From Algoriphagus machipongonensis (GTDB lineage: Bacteria > Bacteroidota > Bacteroidia > Cytophagales > Cyclobacteriaceae), in assembly GCF_000166275.1 (NCBI RefSeq), contig NZ_CM001023.1, positions 3,103,001-3,167,000 on the forward strand: DNA of 64,000 nucleotides. Reading direction: 5' to 3'. Under the pieces are notes generated by a model, which saw nothing but the letters and a program-made list of their open reading frames with translations, ran no database searches and was not told where the DNA came from. The translations under genes and the position numbers were made by a program. Below, piece after piece: positions 45,565 to 54,491 of this stretch (within the stretch, counting starts at the first letter, position 1; every line of letters begins with the position of its first letter).

Positions 45565-46905
45565 TTATACTTTCGGCAATTCCCATCCATTATGATATTG
45601 GGCTTTAATCAATTGATTTGCTTCAGAATCGGTAAATAGATTCTTTTCTGCATCCCAATAAACTTTCTTACCAGTTTTATAGGCAATATTCCCCATTTGT
45701 GCATTGATTGCTGCTACACTTCCAGTTTGAATCGCACAATTCAACAAACTCGGATCATTCGCTTTTACCGCTTCGATGAAGTTTTTAGCATGATGATCCA
45801 AAGCACTTCCAGCTCCAGGAGTATGAGGAACTTCTGCTACTTTTGGAACACGCTGACCATCTTTGTTTTCGGTTTCAGGAATCACTTTCCATCCCCCTCT
45901 ATTCACTACCAAAGTGGCATTGTTTCCGATAAATGCAATTCCTTCAGTCGTGCCATAGTTTCCTCCATCGATGCCTGTAGCATGCTCCCAAAGCATATTG
46001 AATCCATCATATTCATACACTGTCTGAAGCGTATCCGGTGTCTCAGAAGCATCATTTGGATAGGCAAATTTCCCACCAGAGGCCATTACGGATTTAGGAG
46101 CACTTACTCCCATCGCATAAAGTGCAATATCGATCTCATGAACTCCCCAATCTGTCATCAATCCACCAGCATAATCCCAAAACCAACGGAAATTAAAATG
46201 GAAACGATTTGGATTAAATGGACGCTCAGGTGCTGGTCCTAGCCACATTTTATAATCCACTCCATCTGGCGCAGGACCATTTGGCAATACCGGAACCGGC
46301 TTCATCCATCCTTGGTATGCCCAGCATTTTACCAATCTGATTTGACCCAATTTCCCTGATTTTACATAATCAATTGCCTGGGCATATTGAGAACCTGATC
46401 GCTGCCATTGCCCAACCTGTACTACTTTTCCATAGCGTTCTTGAGCTTTCACCATTAGTTGGCATTCCTCAATGGTATTTGCAATGGGTTTTTCTACGTA
46501 GACATTCTTTCCTGCAGAAACAGCATCACACATGATCAGACAATGCCAATGATCTGGAGTTCCAATGATCACAATATCGATATCTGGATCTTCGAGTAAT
46601 TTTCTATAATCTTTATAAAGTTTCGGTCGCGTGCCTCGAAGTTTGAAAACATCTTCACTTCTCCTATCCAGCACGCTTTGATCTACATCTGCAATCGCGA
46701 CGCAGTTTACCTCAGGCAATTTTAAATGTGCGCTCATGTTTGACCAACCCATCCCGTTTGCTCCGATAAGCCCATAATTGAGCTGATCAGATGGTTTTAC
46801 TTTGCGGGTAAATCTTCCAAAATCAGAGGCTGTGAGTATTTGGGGCATACTTAATCCTGCCCCTACCAACATGGTATTTTGAATAAATCTTCTTCTTGAT
46901 GACAT
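45565..46905 (-). CDS. Gfo/Idh/MocA-family oxidoreductase with Tat leader
   Basis: A 446-residue NAD(P)-dependent sugar-type oxidoreductase. A twin-arginine leader (SSRRRFIQNTM) predicts export folded with cofactor. The Rossmann loop is YGLIGANGMG. The catalytic-lysine motif is VEKPIA, and WDYAGGLMTDWGVHEIDIAL is the usual substrate-side block. Exported members are common in Bacteroidota and Planctomycetes. The substrate is unknown. The DUF1080 gene lies just upstream on the same strand, and such pairs have been linked to 3-keto-glycoside chemistry, so joint action on a glycoside is plausible (inference). Confidence 0.9.
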   Translation of the reverse strand: MSSRRRFIQNTMLVGAGLSMPQILTASDFGRFTRKVKPSDQLNYGLIGANGMGWSNMSAHLKLPEVNCVAIADVDQSVLDRRSEDVFKLRGTRPKLYKDYRKLLEDPDIDIVIIGTPDHWHCLIMCDAVSAGKNVYVEKPIANTIEECQLMVKAQERYGKVVQVGQWQRSGSQYAQAIDYVKSGKLGQIRLVKCWAYQGWMKPVPVLPNGPAPDGVDYKMWLGPAPERPFNPNRFHFNFRWFWDYAGGLMTDWGVHEIDIALYAMGVSAPKSVMASGGKFAYPNDASETPDTLQTVYEYDGFNMLWEHATGIDGGNYGTTEGIAFIGNNATLVVNRGGWKVIPETENKDGQRVPKVAEVPHTPGAGSALDHHAKNFIEAVKANDPSLLNCAIQTGSVAAINAQMGNIAYKTGKKVYWDAEKNLFTDSEANQLIKAQYHNGWELPKV

Positions 46906-46931
46906 GGTTTTTTGGGTTATTGAGAGTATTG

Positions 46932-46966
46932 AAAAAAAAGAGCAGAATAGTTAAATCCTGCTCCAT
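46932..46966 (-). terminator. Terminator after the DUF1080 gene
   Basis: On the minus strand GAGCAG pairs with CTGCTC across a 12-base loop and is followed by eight T. It may only partly separate the DUF1080 and Gfo/Idh genes. Confidence 0.6.
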
Positions 46967-46979
46967 TTTAGATTAGTAA

Positions 46980-47747
46980 TTATAGCTTACGAACCCAGAT
47001 ATTTCTAAATCTTACTGGATTGCCATGATCTTGTAATTTGATTGGCAACTCTTCTGGATGAGCTTTATAGTTTGGAATACCAATGTATTCGGTTGGGCCT
47101 TTAAGAATCACATGATTTTGTACCAATACACCATTCATTAAAACAGTAACAGTTGCAGGGGAAGTTACAATGCCATCTTTGTTAAAGCGTGGTGCTTTAA
47201 AGATGATATCATAGTAATTCCATTCTCCAGCTGGTCTCAATGCCATTGCCAATGGAGGAAATTGCTTGTAAATACTTCCTGCTTGACCATTGGTGTAGGT
47301 CTTACTTTCATAACTATCCAAAACTTGAACTTCATATAAGCCCATCAAGAAGAAACCAGAGTTTCCTCTTCCTTGCCCTTCTCCCACAATTTCTGTAGGT
47401 GCAGACCATTCTACATGGTATTGAGCATCACCAAAAGGTATTTTTGATTGAATATCCCCTTTACCTCTGGTTACCACAAGCTCACCATTTTCTATTGTCC
47501 ATTCTGCAGGACTTGAACCATCTCTAGCACTAACAAAATTATTCAAACTTGTTCCATCAAAAAGCACGATCGCATCGGATGGGGGGGCTGTATTATTTGC
47601 TCCTGGAGTGACTTTTGGTGGTACAGGTGTATAAAATTCTGTCGCCTCTGGTTTCATTGGTGGTGGAGTCTTTTCCTGGCCTAAAGCCAAAGTACTCAAA
47701 CTCATTGTAAAAACTGCTGCCGCTAGTGTCAGCGAAATCTTTTTCAT
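46980..47747 (-). CDS. DUF1080 (3-keto-disaccharide hydrolase-like) protein
   Basis: A 255-residue exported protein. A signal ends near ALGQ and is followed by a Pro-rich segment. The DUF1080 concanavalin-like domain starts at VLFDGTSLNNFVS and ends PVRFRNIWVRKL, both classic for the family. Members hydrolyse 3-keto-glucosides or bind sugars. It is the first gene before the Gfo/Idh oxidoreductase, which could supply the 3-keto substrate. Confidence 0.9.
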   Translation of the reverse strand: MKKISLTLAAAVFTMSLSTLALGQEKTPPPMKPEATEFYTPVPPKVTPGANNTAPPSDAIVLFDGTSLNNFVSARDGSSPAEWTIENGELVVTRGKGDIQSKIPFGDAQYHVEWSAPTEIVGEGQGRGNSGFFLMGLYEVQVLDSYESKTYTNGQAGSIYKQFPPLAMALRPAGEWNYYDIIFKAPRFNKDGIVTSPATVTVLMNGVLVQNHVILKGPTEYIGIPNYKAHPEELPIKLQDHGNPVRFRNIWVRKL

Positions 47748-47874
47748 AGGAAGATTATTTTAGGTTAAGATCTACGGGGATAAATTACTGCAAAATGATA
47801 GCAATCAAAACACCATTGATGGATTTTTATGTCATTCAACCCAATTCTAAATGAATTTGAAATAAATTGTAACT

Positions 47875-50415
47875 ATGAAAAAACCACTTACCCTACTAAT
47901 TCTTGGAATCTTTCTGAGTCAATTTTCCTTTGGACAGGAGAATTATTTCTTTCCTGGAGAAAAATTTGACCCGGCTATTCCTTCCCCTTCTGACTTCCTA
48001 GGTTATGAAATTGGAGAATGGCACACTCGCTATGACCTGATAGTTAAATACTTTGAAAAACTGGATGAAATATCCGATATGGCCAGTTTAAAGACTATTG
48101 GGTATACTCATGAGTTAAGACCAAAAATCATTTTGACTATTTCTTCACCTTCCAATATGGAAAACTTAGAAGAAATCAGATTGAAACAACTTCAGCTAGC
48201 TGATCCAAGTCAATCTAAACCTGAAGTTAGCAGCATGCCTGCCATCATCCATCAAGGGTATGGTGTTCATGGCAATGAACCTTCTTCTGCCGAGGCAGCC
48301 ATGTTAACTGCTTATTGGCTAATGGCTTCCCAATCGGAACTTGCGACCAACCTTAGAGAAAATTCCGTGGTTCACTTTGACCCAACGGTCAATCCAGATG
48401 GTAGAGATCGACATAGCCACTGGGCAAATACCAACAAAGGTTTTCCTCCAGTCGCTGATCCTTTGGATCGCGAGCATAATGAAGTTTGGCCAGGAGGAAG
48501 AACCAACCATTATTGGTTTGATTTAAATCGAGACTGGCTTCCACTTGCACATCCTGAATCTCAGGCAAAAATCGCTTGGTATCATACCTGGTATCCAAAT
48601 GTGACCACCGACTTTCATGAAATGGGTACCAATAGCACATACTTCTTTGAACCAACCAAGCCTTATGGAAGTGAAAACCCTGTAGTTCCAAGAAAAAATT
48701 ACGACGACATCAATGTTCGATTTGCTAAATATTTCTCCAAATACTTAGATGAAATTGGAAGTTTATATTGGACAAAAGAGGTTTTTGACAACAGTTACCC
48801 TGGTTATGGAAGTACCTATCCAGACATACATGGTGGACTAGGTTTGGTTTTCGAGCAAGCCAGTAGTCGTGGCCATTTGCAAAATAGCCAACGTGGAGAA
48901 ATCAGCTTTGCTTTTACGATAAGAAATCATGTGAGAAGTTCACTTGCGACCATGGAAGCGGCTCTGGACAATAAGGATTTTATGCATGATTATTTAAGAG
49001 AGTTTTTTGAAACTGCTGTTTCAGAAGGCTCTGATGATCCAGCAGGAAATTATGTTTTTGGGGATGAATATGATGAAAGCCGAAATCAGCTTTTCGTTAA
49101 GCTTTTGCTAGATCATCACATAAAAGTATATGAAAATGACAGCGATATCGACCTAGGTAATTATTCTTTCAAAAAAGGAAAATCCTGGGTAGTTCCCACC
49201 TCTCAACCTCAATTCAGAATGGTTAGATCCATGTTTGAGGAAGTTACAGAATTTGCAGACTCAGTGTTCTATGATGCCTCTACTTGGACTATGGCACATA
49301 CCTATGGAATGCCATTTGCCACTTCTTCTGGAATTAAACCAGGAGATGAAGTCACGGAAGTTTCAGAGATAGGATATCCATTTCCAGAAGGAAAAGCTTA
49401 TGCATACTTAATAGATTGGGCCGATTACTACGCTCCTAGAATGCTGAATGATTTACAAAAGGCTGGAATTCATGTAGAAGTTATAAACAGACCCTTTACT
49501 TCTCAAACAACATCAGACGTGGTTGAATTTGGAGCTGGAACCTTGATGATTCCAATGGGTTTTCAGGATTTAGATGAAACTGAACTTCTGGAAAAGCTAA
49601 AGGAATTAGCGAACAAAAATCACCAACAAGTTTATGCAACCAAGACAGGATTAAATCTCCAGGGAATAGATTTGGGTTCAAACCTTGTGGGTGCTGTTAC
49701 AGAACCTAAAGTCATTATGGTGGTTGGTGATGGAGTTTCTAGCTATGAAGCAGGAGAAATTTGGTATTTATTGGATTCTCAAGTTGGGATGCCAATCACC
49801 AAAGTAAACTCCGATGATATGGGCCGAGTAAACTTATTTGATTACAACACACTGGTGCTACCTTCTGGCAATTACAACTCTTTTTCCGAAGGGTTTCTTG
49901 ACCATCTGAAGGACTGGCTTCAAAGAGGAGGAACTATCGTTTCACTTAAATCTGCAAGTTTATGGTTAAACCGTGCAGGAATCACCAATGAAAAAATGGT
50001 AGAACGGCCTGAAAATTCAGATCCAATAGCACTCCCCTATGCTGATCGAAATGCTTTTGAAGGTGCCAAAGCAGTGGGCGGAAGTATCTATATGGCAAAA
50101 CTGGATTTAACTCATCCTATAACTTATGGCTACCGCAGAGACCAACTTCCTGTCTATAGAAATAGCTCCATTTTTGTCCAGCCTAGCCAAAATAAATATC
50201 TTACTCCCATTCGCTACACCGAAGACCCTTTATTAGGAGGTTATATCTCTGATGAAAACCTTGAACTCATGAAGCAATCGGCTAGTTTGATCATATCTCC
50301 GGTAGGTAGAGGAAGAGTTATTAATTTCTATGATTCACCTAATTTTAGAGGCACTTGGTTTGGAACCAATAAACTCTTTTTGAATGCCTTGTTTTTTGGA
50401 GACATCATGGATTAA
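47875..50415 (+). CDS. Large secreted M14-family metallopeptidase
   Basis: An 846-residue exported peptidase. The signal ends near FSFGQ. The M14 domain covers about 40-380, with the zinc motif YGVHGNEPSSAEAAM (HxxE), the HFDPTVNPDGRDRH block, and DFHEMGTNSTYFFEP. The C-terminal half includes a glutamine-amidotransferase-like fold (VVGDGVSSYEAGEIWYLLD, LVLPSGNYNSF, KDWLQRGGTIVSLK), an arrangement typical of large Bacteroidota M14 proteins. Its physiological substrate is unknown. It is a single gene with its own terminator, divergent from the DUF1080 gene. Confidence 0.9.
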   Translation: MKKPLTLLILGIFLSQFSFGQENYFFPGEKFDPAIPSPSDFLGYEIGEWHTRYDLIVKYFEKLDEISDMASLKTIGYTHELRPKIILTISSPSNMENLEEIRLKQLQLADPSQSKPEVSSMPAIIHQGYGVHGNEPSSAEAAMLTAYWLMASQSELATNLRENSVVHFDPTVNPDGRDRHSHWANTNKGFPPVADPLDREHNEVWPGGRTNHYWFDLNRDWLPLAHPESQAKIAWYHTWYPNVTTDFHEMGTNSTYFFEPTKPYGSENPVVPRKNYDDINVRFAKYFSKYLDEIGSLYWTKEVFDNSYPGYGSTYPDIHGGLGLVFEQASSRGHLQNSQRGEISFAFTIRNHVRSSLATMEAALDNKDFMHDYLREFFETAVSEGSDDPAGNYVFGDEYDESRNQLFVKLLLDHHIKVYENDSDIDLGNYSFKKGKSWVVPTSQPQFRMVRSMFEEVTEFADSVFYDASTWTMAHTYGMPFATSSGIKPGDEVTEVSEIGYPFPEGKAYAYLIDWADYYAPRMLNDLQKAGIHVEVINRPFTSQTTSDVVEFGAGTLMIPMGFQDLDETELLEKLKELANKNHQQVYATKTGLNLQGIDLGSNLVGAVTEPKVIMVVGDGVSSYEAGEIWYLLDSQVGMPITKVNSDDMGRVNLFDYNTLVLPSGNYNSFSEGFLDHLKDWLQRGGTIVSLKSASLWLNRAGITNEKMVERPENSDPIALPYADRNAFEGAKAVGGSIYMAKLDLTHPITYGYRRDQLPVYRNSSIFVQPSQNKYLTPIRYTEDPLLGGYISDENLELMKQSASLIISPVGRGRVINFYDSPNFRGTWFGTNKLFLNALFFGDIMD

Positions 50416-50433
50416 ATGAGTTTAAAAGACAAT

Positions 50434-50470
50434 TAAAAAAGCCAGTAGGTAATCCCTGCTGGCTTTTATT
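50434..50470 (+). terminator. Terminator after the large M14 gene
   Basis: AAAAGCCAGTAGG pairs with CCCTGCTGGCTTTT with one mismatch, and T-rich sequence follows. Confidence 0.8.
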
Positions 50471-50477
50471 TTAGGAA

Positions 50478-50502
50478 AAATCTACGAACAAATCGTAGAT
50501 TT
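50478..50502. promoter_or_regulatory. Perfect inverted repeat matching the candidate BlaI site; also a possible terminator
   Basis: AAATCTACGA and TCGTAGATTT form a perfect 10-bp inverted repeat around ACAAA. The core TACGA-N5-TCGTA equals the candidate operator upstream of the BlaI genes. It lies just after the M56 stop codon (50515). Read on the minus strand it is a hairpin followed by TT, so it may simply end the BlaI-M56 operon. Confidence 0.5.
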
Positions 50503-50514
50503 AGTTAAAATTTT

Positions 50515-51744
50515 TTATCTCTTATAAGTCAGTGTGATCGTACCGGCTACTTTTCCCATTGGGGTATCCATTGCAACATCATGCTTTGTAACCAACTCCT
50601 CTTCACTTAGACTTATTACTTCATAAGAGGTTTCTTCTCCACCATCCATTGTTGTGATGAGGATATTTCCATTGGTATAAAACCTATACGTTCCTGAGCC
50701 ATTCATCTCTCCCTGACCTGAAGTAATACTCATAGTACCATCTTCATTGAGAGTCAATTTTCCTCCTTCGTGCAAGGCTCTACCTCCTTCTATCATAGCA
50801 CTTAAATCAGGCCCTTCCGACTGCTCAAACTGAAAATCAGTTCCTGTCCAAGTTCCAGTCAGATCCGCTTGGTTAATGGCCATATCGCAGGAAAACAGTC
50901 CTATCATTAGAGCCAATAAGGGAATACTGAGTAGAAATCTATTCTTTTGAATAGCATTTGATTTTGATTTGTTCATCATCATGATTCGTTTTTTAGTTTG
51001 AAATTGATTGAAATTATTCATGAATTGTAATCCACAGTCTTTACTCAATTGCTTGAGCAAAAGACGAGAATAGGCAATTGGAGAATAGCTGTTTGTCACT
51101 TCTTGATCTGCTTGAAATTCATGGATTTCCCGAAGTTGTTTTTCTAAGGCATAAATCACAGGGTTAAACCAAAATATAGATTTGATCACTTGCAGGAATA
51201 ATACATCCCAAGTATGCCCTTTACGGATATGAACAGATTCGTGAAGCAAAATCTGATTGAATTCTTGATTTCCTTCTGGATATTCTGGTAATAGGATATA
51301 GTTAAAAAATGAAGCTGGAATAAACCTTTCATGAATCACTATCACATGATCTCCTGTCTTTAATTTTTGAGATTTTGAGATCAAATTCCAGGTTTTAAAC
51401 AAACCAATGACAAGCTTAGAAATAGAGTAAATCAATCCAATTATATAAACCAATTGTAGAATGCTGACCCAATTGAAAGATCGATTTTCCAATGTAGATG
51501 AATCAGAATTTACTTGCCCTTCCATCCAGTTTAATGAATTATTAATAGGCCGAATGGCACTTTCTCCTAGCCACTGAAATTCAAAGGAAAATAAAGGCAA
51601 AAGAACTGCAGCAGATAGTAAACCCAATAAGGTTACTCTACCCAAGGAAAAAAAAGTAAGATCTTCCATAAGGATTTTGTAAAACAAAAACACCAATAAG
51701 ATCCCAAGACTAGCTTCCAATAAATATGTAAATAAGAATACCAT
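50515..51744 (-). CDS. M56 (BlaR1-like) membrane metallopeptidase with lipocalin-like tail
   Basis: A 409-residue inner-membrane protein. Four hydrophobic segments surround the zinc motif HESVH in ILLHESVHIRKGH. Downstream come the cytosolic FNQFQTKKRIMMMNK segment, a last membrane helix ending GLFSCD, and a C-terminal domain (LTGTWTGTDFQFEQ, then EGGRALHEGGKLTLNEDG) resembling lipocalin-like stress domains. BlaR1 proteins cleave BlaI repressors on sensing a signal. This one lacks the penicillin-binding sensor, so its signal must differ. BlaI lies four bases upstream. Confidence 0.85.
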   Translation of the reverse strand: MVFLFTYLLEASLGILLVFLFYKILMEDLTFFSLGRVTLLGLLSAAVLLPLFSFEFQWLGESAIRPINNSLNWMEGQVNSDSSTLENRSFNWVSILQLVYIIGLIYSISKLVIGLFKTWNLISKSQKLKTGDHVIVIHERFIPASFFNYILLPEYPEGNQEFNQILLHESVHIRKGHTWDVLFLQVIKSIFWFNPVIYALEKQLREIHEFQADQEVTNSYSPIAYSRLLLKQLSKDCGLQFMNNFNQFQTKKRIMMMNKSKSNAIQKNRFLLSIPLLALMIGLFSCDMAINQADLTGTWTGTDFQFEQSEGPDLSAMIEGGRALHEGGKLTLNEDGTMSITSGQGEMNGSGTYRFYTNGNILITTMDGGEETSYEVISLSEEELVTKHDVAMDTPMGKVAGTITLTYKR

Positions 51745-51747
51745 CTC

Positions 51748-52113
51748 CTATTTCTTTTCGTAATTATCGATCATCTTTTGTAATTCTTCCAATTCCTTCT
51801 CAGAAACCTTTTTCTCCTTTACCAAAAAAGAGAGTACATTCTCCACTGAGCCATCAAAGAAGTTTTTGACCAATGAGTTAAAACTCTTTTTACGATAATC
51901 ACTTTCGGGAATCAAAATGAAATACTCATTTGTTTTTCCATAAGTTTTATGCCCTAGGTAGCCCTTCTTTTCTAATACTTTTACAGCGGAAGCTAAAGTT
52001 GTATAAGGTGGCTTAGGTTCTGGAATCTGATCTAAAACATCTCTTACAATGCCTCTCTCAATCTTCCAAAACACTCGCATGATTTGCTCTTCATTGGCTG
52101 TTAACTCTTCCAT
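51748..52113 (-). CDS. BlaI/MecI/CopY-family repressor (module 2)
   Basis: A 121-residue winged-helix repressor. The family start ELTANEEQIMRVFWKIERG and the recognition region KPPYTTLASAVKVLEKKGYL are intact. The C-terminal dimerisation part (SVENVLSFLVKEKKVSEKELEELQ) matches its paralogue at 53955. It probably represses its own operon through the two candidate operators 34-67 bases upstream and is cleaved by the M56 partner encoded next. Confidence 0.9.
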   Translation of the reverse strand: MEELTANEEQIMRVFWKIERGIVRDVLDQIPEPKPPYTTLASAVKVLEKKGYLGHKTYGKTNEYFILIPESDYRKKSFNSLVKNFFDGSVENVLSFLVKEKKVSEKELEELQKMIDNYEKK

Positions 52114-52146
52114 AAACCTAATGTAATGAGAGTTTTTATAAAAACC

Positions 52147-52180
52147 TACGATTACTTCGTAATATCACGAATAAATCGTA
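52147..52180. promoter_or_regulatory. Tandem candidate BlaI operators, module 2
   Basis: TACGA-TTACT-TCGTA (52147-52161) and CACGA-ATAAA-TCGTA (52166-52180) are two inverted repeats of the same form 19 bp apart, just upstream of the blaI start at 52113. Confidence 0.6.
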
Positions 52181-52189
52181 ATAATATAT

Positions 52190-52224
52190 AAAAAAAGTCT
52201 CTGGTTAATCCCCAGAGACTTTTG
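52190..52224 (-). terminator. Terminator after module 1 (tonB-like gene)
   Basis: AAGTCTCTGG pairs with CCAGAGACTT around a short loop. On the minus strand a run of seven T follows. Confidence 0.85.
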
Positions 52225-52242
52225 CTATTATTAAACCATCAA

Positions 52243-52650
52243 CTAAAGCTTGTATTTGACCGGTAATTGCATTTGAGTATTTACTTTTTCACCATCCTTT
52301 TCTCCAGGTGTCCAGTTAGGAAAAGACTTCACTACTCTTATTGCCTCTTCATCACAACCAGCTCCTATCCCTCTTAAGATTTCTGGACTCTCAATGGAAC
52401 CATCTTTCTTGACCACAAAGGCGACTACAACAGTTCCTTCAATCCCTTTTTTCTGAGCAGCTTCTGGGTATTTCAAATTTTCTCCCATGAATTTAAACAG
52501 GGCTTCCATTCCCCCTGGAAATTCAGGAGTCTCGTCCACCTCTTTTAATGCCCTTTCACTCGTCTGAGAATATCCAGAATTTACTCCAACGCAAATGGTC
52601 AACAATAAAATCAGAACAGTGTAAATAGTTGGTTTAGCGTAAGTTTTCAT
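52243..52650 (-). CDS. Small secreted TonB C-terminal-domain protein
   Basis: A 135-residue protein with a signal peptide (cleavage near GYSQ) and essentially only a TonB C-terminal domain (FPGGMEALFKFMGENLKYP, EGTVVVAFVVKKDGS, EILRGIGAG, FPNWTPGEKDG). It has no proline-rich spanner or membrane anchor, so it is unlikely to be a standard energy transducer. It is closely similar to the C-terminal domain of the M56 protein encoded 33 bases upstream, suggesting that domain was duplicated into a free-standing form. Confidence 0.8.
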   Translation of the reverse strand: MKTYAKPTIYTVLILLLTICVGVNSGYSQTSERALKEVDETPEFPGGMEALFKFMGENLKYPEAAQKKGIEGTVVVAFVVKKDGSIESPEILRGIGAGCDEEAIRVVKSFPNWTPGEKDGEKVNTQMQLPVKYKL

Positions 52651-52683
52651 TTTTAAATTATTTTAGGTTTGAATTAAGCCTGA

Positions 52684-53958
52684 TTAGCCAAGTTTGAATC
52701 TAATCGGTAATCTCAATCGAGAATTAACCTTTGTTCCTCGTTGAGTCGCAGGAGTCCAATCCGGAGAATTTCTAATTACTCTCATTGCTTCTTCATCAGC
52801 TCCGGCACCTATTCCTCTTAAGATTTCAACATCAGAAATTTTCCCATCAGAATTGACTACGAAAACTGCGATAACAGTACCCTCAACTCCAAGTTTTCTG
52901 GCTTGCTCTGGGTATTTAAGGTTAGCAGCCAAATAAGCATTCCAACCCTCCATACCTCCTGGAGGCTTCGGCTGAACTTCCGTCACATCAAAAATTTCCT
53001 TTCCATCAGCTCCAACATCAGCAATTCTCGCAGCCATATTAGATGGTCCGATGGCAGTTGATTTTTCTACTTGAGTAGGTCCTTCTATCTCCTCTTCCGA
53101 GTTGGTCAAGTCACAGGAAAAAGCCACAAACATCAACCCCAAGACTGGTATCGCCATTAAGAAGCGAACCAATTGGCTTCTATTTGATTTAGTTTTGTTC
53201 ATCATGATAATTCTTTTTTTGGTTTGAAATTGGTTAAAGTTGTTCATAAACTGCCAGCCCCTTCCAGCGCTGACCAGCTTGAGTAAAAGTCTAGAATATT
53301 CCCTCTGGGAGAAAGAATGCGTCACCCCTTGATCAGCTTGAAATTCATGAACTTCCCGAATGGAATTTTCATAGGCATAAATCAAAGGATTAAACCAAAA
53401 CAATACTTTTGCCATCTGCACAAATAATAAATCCCAACTATGTTTCTTATTTACATGCACTGATTCATGTAAAATGATTCTTTGTTGATCTTCATCATCC
53501 AAGTGGAATTTTGGCAATAATATATATTGGAAAAATGATGCTGGCGTGAACTCTGGATGCTCTGCGATGTATTTATCTTGATAGAAAAATAGGTTTGATT
53601 TCCCCAGTAACCGGAAAGACTGCATAAACCCGAAAATCAGTCGAACAGCTGTCCAAATGACTCCCATTAAGTAAATTCCAAATACTACAGTTACCCAGGT
53701 GATTTCCATCCCAGCACTTTCATTTTCCATACCTTGCCCTACCCAAAATGTAGGAAGAGTCACTTCCTTAAAAATCGTTTGATTGGGTATCAGGTCAAAT
53801 GATAGCAATGGAAATACTAAAGCAGCACCAAGCAAGGTGAGTAATATGAGACGATTTAAATCAAAAAAGGTCAAATCGCTCAGCATTACCTTATAGAAAA
53901 TCAAGGCAACAGTTAGGCAAATGCTTGCTTCTAATAAATAGGTTAGTAACTCTATCAT
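52684..53958 (-). CDS. M56 (BlaR1-like) membrane peptidase fused to a TonB C-terminal domain
   Basis: A 424-residue inner-membrane protein. The zinc motif HESVH lies in IILHESVHVNKKH. A NQFQTKKRIIMMNKTKSN segment and a last membrane helix ending FSCD follow, then a periplasmic TonB-C domain (about 325-424, KPPGGMEGWNAYLAANLKYP through EILRGIGAG). It resembles BlaR1 without the penicillin sensor; the TonB-C domain may act as sensor or envelope contact. Its start overlaps the BlaI stop by four bases. Confidence 0.88.
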   Translation of the reverse strand: MIELLTYLLEASICLTVALIFYKVMLSDLTFFDLNRLILLTLLGAALVFPLLSFDLIPNQTIFKEVTLPTFWVGQGMENESAGMEITWVTVVFGIYLMGVIWTAVRLIFGFMQSFRLLGKSNLFFYQDKYIAEHPEFTPASFFQYILLPKFHLDDEDQQRIILHESVHVNKKHSWDLLFVQMAKVLFWFNPLIYAYENSIREVHEFQADQGVTHSFSQREYSRLLLKLVSAGRGWQFMNNFNQFQTKKRIIMMNKTKSNRSQLVRFLMAIPVLGLMFVAFSCDLTNSEEEIEGPTQVEKSTAIGPSNMAARIADVGADGKEIFDVTEVQPKPPGGMEGWNAYLAANLKYPEQARKLGVEGTVIAVFVVNSDGKISDVEILRGIGAGADEEAMRVIRNSPDWTPATQRGTKVNSRLRLPIRFKLG

Positions 53959-54329
53959 TTCTTGTCAGGTTTATCGTATTCATCTATCAACTTCTGCAAA
54001 TCCTGAATCTCTTCATCTGAGATATTCTTTTCCTTTACCATAAAGGACAAAAAGTTACCAACTGACCCTTCAAAGAAATTTTTAACAATCCTGTTGATAC
54101 TTTTCTTACTATACTCTTCCTGTGAAATCAGAGGAAAGAACAAATGAGTGGTCCCATATGTCTTATGACTCAAAAACCCCTTTTTTTCAAGCAATCGAAT
54201 CGTTGAAGCTAAGGTGGTATAAGGTGGCTTCGGCTCTGGGAGTTCTTCCAAGACATCTCTTACCAAGGCATTTTCCCTCTTCCAAAAGATGCCCATAATC
54301 AGTTCTTCGTTATGGTTTAATTCATTCAT
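53955..54329 (-). CDS. BlaI/MecI/CopY-family repressor (module 1)
   Basis: A 124-residue winged-helix repressor paralogous to the one at 51748 (ELNHNEELIMGIFWKRENA, KPPYTTLASTIRLLEKKGFL, FEGSVGNFLSFMVKEKNIS). It heads the operon BlaI, M56-TonB, small TonB-C protein. It is translationally coupled to the M56 gene (4-base overlap). Candidate operator half-sites lie 34-62 bases upstream. Confidence 0.9.
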   Translation of the reverse strand: MNELNHNEELIMGIFWKRENALVRDVLEELPEPKPPYTTLASTIRLLEKKGFLSHKTYGTTHLFFPLISQEEYSKKSINRIVKNFFEGSVGNFLSFMVKEKNISDEEIQDLQKLIDEYDKPDKK

Positions 54330-54362
54330 AAACCTAATGTAAAATGAATTTTTTAAAAACCC

Positions 54363-54391
54363 TACGAATTTTTCATATTACTACGAATTTT
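54363..54391. promoter_or_regulatory. Tandem candidate BlaI operators, module 1
   Basis: TACGA-ATTTT-TCATA (54363-54377) is one mismatch from TACGA-N5-TCGTA. A second TACGA half-site begins at 54382, exactly 19 bases on. The 19-bp spacing is the same as upstream of the other blaI. Confidence 0.5.
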
Positions 54392-54491
54392 AAATAAAAA
54401 GATATTTAAAAAAGGTTAAACCATATTTTCCACAAACTTATACCATTAATGTATAGTCAAAAATCAATGAGGAATTTGGGGTAAAATAATT

